Source of the DNA: Dermatophilaceae bacterium Soc4.6
GTDB lineage: Bacteria > Actinomycetota > Actinomycetes > Actinomycetales > Dermatophilaceae
NCBI GenBank assembly: GCA_039889245.1
Contig: JAZGVH010000002.1
Span: 1,860,001-1,924,000 of the forward strand
DNA length: 64,000 bases
Direction: 5' to 3'
The notes under the pieces are model-generated. The model saw only the letters and a program-made list of their open reading frames with translations. It made no database searches and was not told where the DNA came from. Position numbers and translations under genes: made by a program. Positions within the stretch are counted from its first letter, which is position 1, and every line of letters begins with the position of its first letter. Of the stretch, positions 61,364-64,000 are shown piece by piece.

Positions 61364-61699
61364 TCACCCGACGCAGAACTCGTTGCCCTCAGGGTCAGTC
61401 ATGACGGCGAGGTCGCCGTCGTCGCGGGTCAGATTTGCTCCAAGCGACAGCAGCCGACGAACCTCCTCTTCGTGGCTTGACGCGGGACGTAGATCGAAGT
61501 GTTGACGGTTCTTCGCCGTCTTGCCCTCAGGAACGCGTACGAACCAGAGAGAGGGTCCGCCCCAACCAGCAGGTTCAACCCAGGCCCGGTCAGGGGTGCT
61601 GTCCTCATCGACATTCGAACTTAAGGCCGAGGCCCAGAATGCCGCCATCCGCAGAGGCTCGCGGCAGTCGAAGGTGACCGACTTGATGAACGAAACCAT
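61364..61699 (-). CDS. VOC-family (glyoxalase/bleomycin-resistance-like) protein (111 aa)
   Basis: Begins MVSFIKSVTFDCREPLRMAAFWASAL, the first beta-alpha unit of the VOC fold. RQHFDLRPASSHEEEVRRLLSLGANL and LAVMTDPEGNEFCVG (the terminal PEGNEFC motif) complete it. Members of this subfamily are small dioxygenase-fold proteins of mostly unknown substrate. The family is clear; the function is not. It is flanked by 31-bp direct repeats. Confidence 0.85.
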   Translation of the reverse strand: MVSFIKSVTFDCREPLRMAAFWASALSSNVDEDSTPDRAWVEPAGWGGPSLWFVRVPEGKTAKNRQHFDLRPASSHEEEVRRLLSLGANLTRDDGDLAVMTDPEGNEFCVG

Positions 61700-61790
61700 G
61701 CGGTCACGCTACGTCGAGTCGATGCCCTGTCATCGGCATATCCGTTCGTGTCGGGTGGTTGTCGCCGACGTACCACTGGAGAACCCCGGA

Positions 61791-61821
61791 CCGGGAACGC
61801 GCTCCCAACGCGGCATGTGAG
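61791..61821 (+). repeat. 31-bp direct repeat, copy 2 (after the VOC gene)
   Basis: See copy at 61319-61349; two mismatches, 472 bases apart. Confidence 0.7.
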
Positions 61822-61842
61822 TGCGTCTCGCCCGGACGCTGG

Positions 61843-61848
61843 TAGCGT
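61843..61848 (+). promoter_or_regulatory. Candidate -10 element TAGCGT (leaderless)
   Basis: TAGCGT ends 8 bases before the GTG at 61857, with no ribosome site between. Confidence 0.4.
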
Positions 61849-61856
61849 CGGAATCC

Positions 61857-62427
61857 GTGATCATATGGCTCAACGGCACCTACGGCGGAGGCAAGACTAC
61901 GACCAGCGCCCTTGTGCAGGAGCTGATCCCGAACTCACGAGTCTTCGATGCTGAGAAGGTCGGCGAGACACTCATGGACATCACGCCAGGGTTGCCCAGC
62001 ACGGACAACTTCCAGCACTGGCCGCCGTGGCGACCGCTCGTGGTCGAGACCGCCCGCCACGTACTCGACTTCACCGGCGGCACCTTGGTGATGCCTATGA
62101 CCGTGCTGGTGGAGGAGTACTGGCGCGAGATCAGCTCGGGCCTCGCCCAACATGCCATCCCGGTGCGGCACTTCGTCCTCCACGCTGAGCAAGACACCCT
62201 CCGCAAACGCATCGAGGGCGACACCCGCCTCGGGCCCTCCTCATTCCGTCTGAACTATCTCGAGCCCTACGCCGAAGCGGCCCGCACTTTGGCTGCACGG
62301 CGAGGCCGAGGTCGTCGACACCACGCACCTCACACCCGGTCAGGCCGCCCTCCAGATCGCGGACGCCATCAAGAGTGGAGACCCGGCACGCTCAGCGGCA
62401 GATCCGGTTGTGACTTGCAGCGGTTGA
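61857..62427 (+). pseudogene. P-loop kinase (AAA_18-like), C-terminal frameshift
   Basis: From GTG 61857: VIIWLNGTYGGGKTTTSALVQEL (Walker A), FDAEKVGETLMDI, PLVVETARHVLDFTGGTLVMP, SSFRLNYLEPYAEAAR. At about 62285 the frame must shift by one base to continue LWLHGEAEVVDTTHLTPGQA and ALQIADAIKSGDP, and to end at TGA 62425-62427. The unshifted frame runs on into arginine-rich nonsense. The two parts together give the normal family length (~190 aa), so this is a recent break or a base-calling error. Confidence 0.7.
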
Positions 62428-62629
62428 TGGCGCGGTTCTTGCAGCGCTATATGGCCGGGTCGATGGTGCCCTTCCTAGGCGTGGTCTTGGCCTTAGGGGG
62501 ATCCGCCATTGGGACGCCGCTGCGGGCGAATTGGCTGCGGGTGCTATCCGAGGCGCTCGTGAGAAGATGCCCAGGATCACCGGACCAGGGGGGAACCACG
62601 GTGAGGGGACAATAGGACAGGGTAGGGGG

Positions 62630-63396
62630 ATGCCGACCAGCCTTGACAGAGCTGCCTACTTCGACGGCTGGTACACCGACATGGGCAGAACACCCCTCAA
62701 GGACCAGATCGAGCAGCGCCACCTGGGACTCCCGCCGCAGCTGCTCTCGACGAGCCTGCTGACCTGGGAGGGGATTGCCGAGGTCGTCTCCTCGCTCCGG
62801 CTATCTCCTGGTGACCTGCTGCTGGACCTCGCGTGTGGTCGCGGCGGCTACGGACTCGAGATCGCGTCCCGGACGGGAGCGCGACTCTTGGGGCTCGACT
62901 TCTCGCCCGAGGCCGTGCGGCAGGCCCGGGGGCAGGCCGCCCACCTCCAGCGGCAGCCGAGTTCGCTGTCGGCCGGCTGGAGGCCACCGGGCTGGCGTCG
63001 GCCTCGGTCGACGCGGCGATCGTCGTCGACGCTGTTCAGTTCGCTGATCCTGCGCAGGCGGCGTACGGCGAGCTGGCCAGGGTGGTGCGGTCCGGTGGCC
63101 GGGTGGCGTTGACCTGCTGGGAGGCGCGCATCCCCGACGACCCGACGGTGCCCGCCAGGTTGCGGTCGCTCGACCTGCGCGAAGGACTGACCCACGCCGG
63201 TTTCACCGACGTCGTCGTCGTCGAGCGGAAGGCCTGGCGTACGGCCGAGCACGCGATGTGGATGGAGGCGGTGGCCCTCGACCCCGGGGACAACGACGCC
63301 GCGCTTCGGTCGTTCCACGACGAGGGGGTGCGCGCCCTGGCCACCCATGACGCGCTGCGCCGCGTGCTGGCCACCGCGACCGCCCCCGGGCGCTGA
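62630..63396 (+). pseudogene. Class I methyltransferase with internal frameshift
   Basis: First part from ATG 62630: MPTSLDRAAYFDGWYTDMGR, LLLDLACGRGGYGLEIASRTGARLLGLDFSPEAVRQARG (motifs I and II). Near 62945 the frame shifts, and the second part reads AEFAVGRLEATGLASASVDAAIVVDAVQFA, ELARVVRSGGRVALTCWEAR, GFTDVVVVERKAWRTAEHAMW. Together they make a complete ~255-aa SAM-dependent methyltransferase. A single indel is the only visible defect. Confidence 0.75.
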
Positions 63397-63546
63397 GTCT
63401 GACCACACGCCACCGCCAACCGGGTGCCCGGCGCCCTGACATGTTGCGCCTCAGCCACTCTCGAGCCGAGTTTGCGTGACTTCTTGGATGGCTCCTGCCG
63501 TGGCCCGGCCCACAGCGGCGCAGGGTCCCGACGGCGCGATGACGGT

Positions 63547-63699
63547 CTACCGGTGTGCAGTGCGTGCTAATCCGAGGCCGGCAAGACCACAGACGACGTC
63601 GAGGAACGTCAGGGACGACGACACCGTGGTCGGCGCATCACGGAACGCCTGCACCACGGCCGCGACGCTGAGCGTCAGCGCGATGACGTAAAGGCCCAT
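63547..63699 (-). CDS. Small two-TM membrane protein (50 aa)
   Basis: From ATG 63699: MGLYVIALTLSVAAVVQAF (first helix) and LTFLDVVCGLAGLGLARTAHR (second helix). Too short for family assignment. It is divergent from the aminoglycoside phosphotransferase gene. Could be a chance frame, but two clean helices and a typical basic end suggest it is real. Confidence 0.4.
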   Translation of the reverse strand: MGLYVIALTLSVAAVVQAFRDAPTTVSSSLTFLDVVCGLAGLGLARTAHR

Positions 63700-63826
63700 C
63701 CCGACCCGTCGACGGGTCTGACCGGAGCCCCTGGTCGGTGTCGTTGTGGGATGGTTTGACCCTAGCGGTGGCGGTCAGGTCCCTCACCCGGATGGCCCGA
63801 AGGGTTGCTGCGGGAGACTCGCCCCC

Positions 63827-64000
63827 ATGGAGATCAGCCGCGAGACCGTGCGCAAGTTGATCAGGCAACAGTTTCCGCAGTGGGCCGAGCTCACGGTGAC
63901 CCCGGTGCCCGAGCAGGGAAACGACAACCGCACGTTCCGGCTAGGTGAGGAGCTGGCGGTGCGCCTGCCGAGCGCCGAGGGGTACGTCGCGGGCGTCGTC
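63827..64000 (+). CDS. Aminoglycoside phosphotransferase-family protein, N-terminal part only
   Basis: From ATG 63827: MEISRETVRKLIRQQFPQWAE, then LTVTPVPEQGNDNRTFRLG and EELAVRLPSAEGYVAGVV. The strand-turn-strand GxDNRTFRLGxxLxVRLP is the N-lobe nucleotide-binding element of APH-fold kinases. The gene runs off the window edge. Many members phosphorylate metabolites rather than drugs. Confidence 0.8.
   Translation, partial: MEISRETVRKLIRQQFPQWAELTVTPVPEQGNDNRTFRLGEELAVRLPSAEGYVAGVV

Overview
The window is high-GC DNA with GTG/ATG starts, many 4-base ATGA/GTGA gene overlaps and several apparently leaderless promoters. It looks like an actinobacterium, most likely a member of the Micrococcales; no rRNA or tRNA is present to place it better. 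Roughly positions 1 to 52.5 kb read as one integrative and conjugative element (ICE) loaded with defence cargo. The remainder, 52.7 to 64 kb, looks like ordinary chromosome.

Region 1 (1-17.3 kb, minus strand): a tightly coupled five-gene operon. In order of transcription it encodes a 1743-aa DEAD helicase with a DUF1998-type zinc region and a C-terminal nuclease-like domain, an SNF2-type helicase, a 1354-aa adenine-specific DNA methyltransferase, an McrB-type AAA+ GTPase and an McrC-like protein cut by the window edge. Consecutive genes overlap by 4 bases (the last pair by about 40). The parts recall DISARM class 1 and the giant helicase of Druantia, joined to McrBC. Next to it is a DprA-like plus ComF-like phosphoribosyltransferase pair resembling PsyrTA.

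Region 2 (17.4-32.1 kb): the ICE backbone. It holds a MobF relaxase-helicase, small hypothetical genes, a NUDIX gene convergent with a helix-turn-helix/TPR regulator, a cluster of four DnaA-box-like sites that may be a replication origin, and a type IV secretion operon (NlpC/P60 hydrolase, VirB2-like, VirB8/TcpC-like, VirB6/TrbL-like, SCO6880-like, VirB4-like ATPase).

Region 3 (32.3-46.1 kb): cargo inserted between the virB4-like and virD4-like genes. An IS1380 element (5-bp target duplication) and an ISAs1 element (10-bp target duplication) sit at the two edges. Inside are a DUF1232 gene and a tyrosine recombinase transcribed away from a series of cassettes: a four-TM protein with a zinc-ribbon protein, a frameshifted pyrE, an E2-only CBASS operon (nucleotidyltransferase, E2-like protein, one-TM effector), and a 1159-aa SIR2 protein. 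The cassettes are separated by direct copies of a 25-bp GC-rich hairpin repeat, all in one orientation. This layout is integron-like, and it is the most interesting candidate for an undescribed system in the window.

Region 4 (46.2-52.5 kb): the rest of the ICE, with a VirD4-like coupling protein, conserved ICE hypotheticals, a CHC2/Toprim primase and an excisionase-like protein, but no integrase after it.

Region 5 (52.7-64 kb): a PadR regulator with a perfect inverted-repeat operator controlling an ABC transporter and FtsX permease, then small enzymes (nucleoside deoxyribosyltransferase-fold protein, P-loop kinases, esterase, methyltransferases, VOC protein, aminoglycoside phosphotransferase). 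Five otherwise well-preserved genes in the window carry a single frameshift each, so base-calling errors should be considered before calling them dead.
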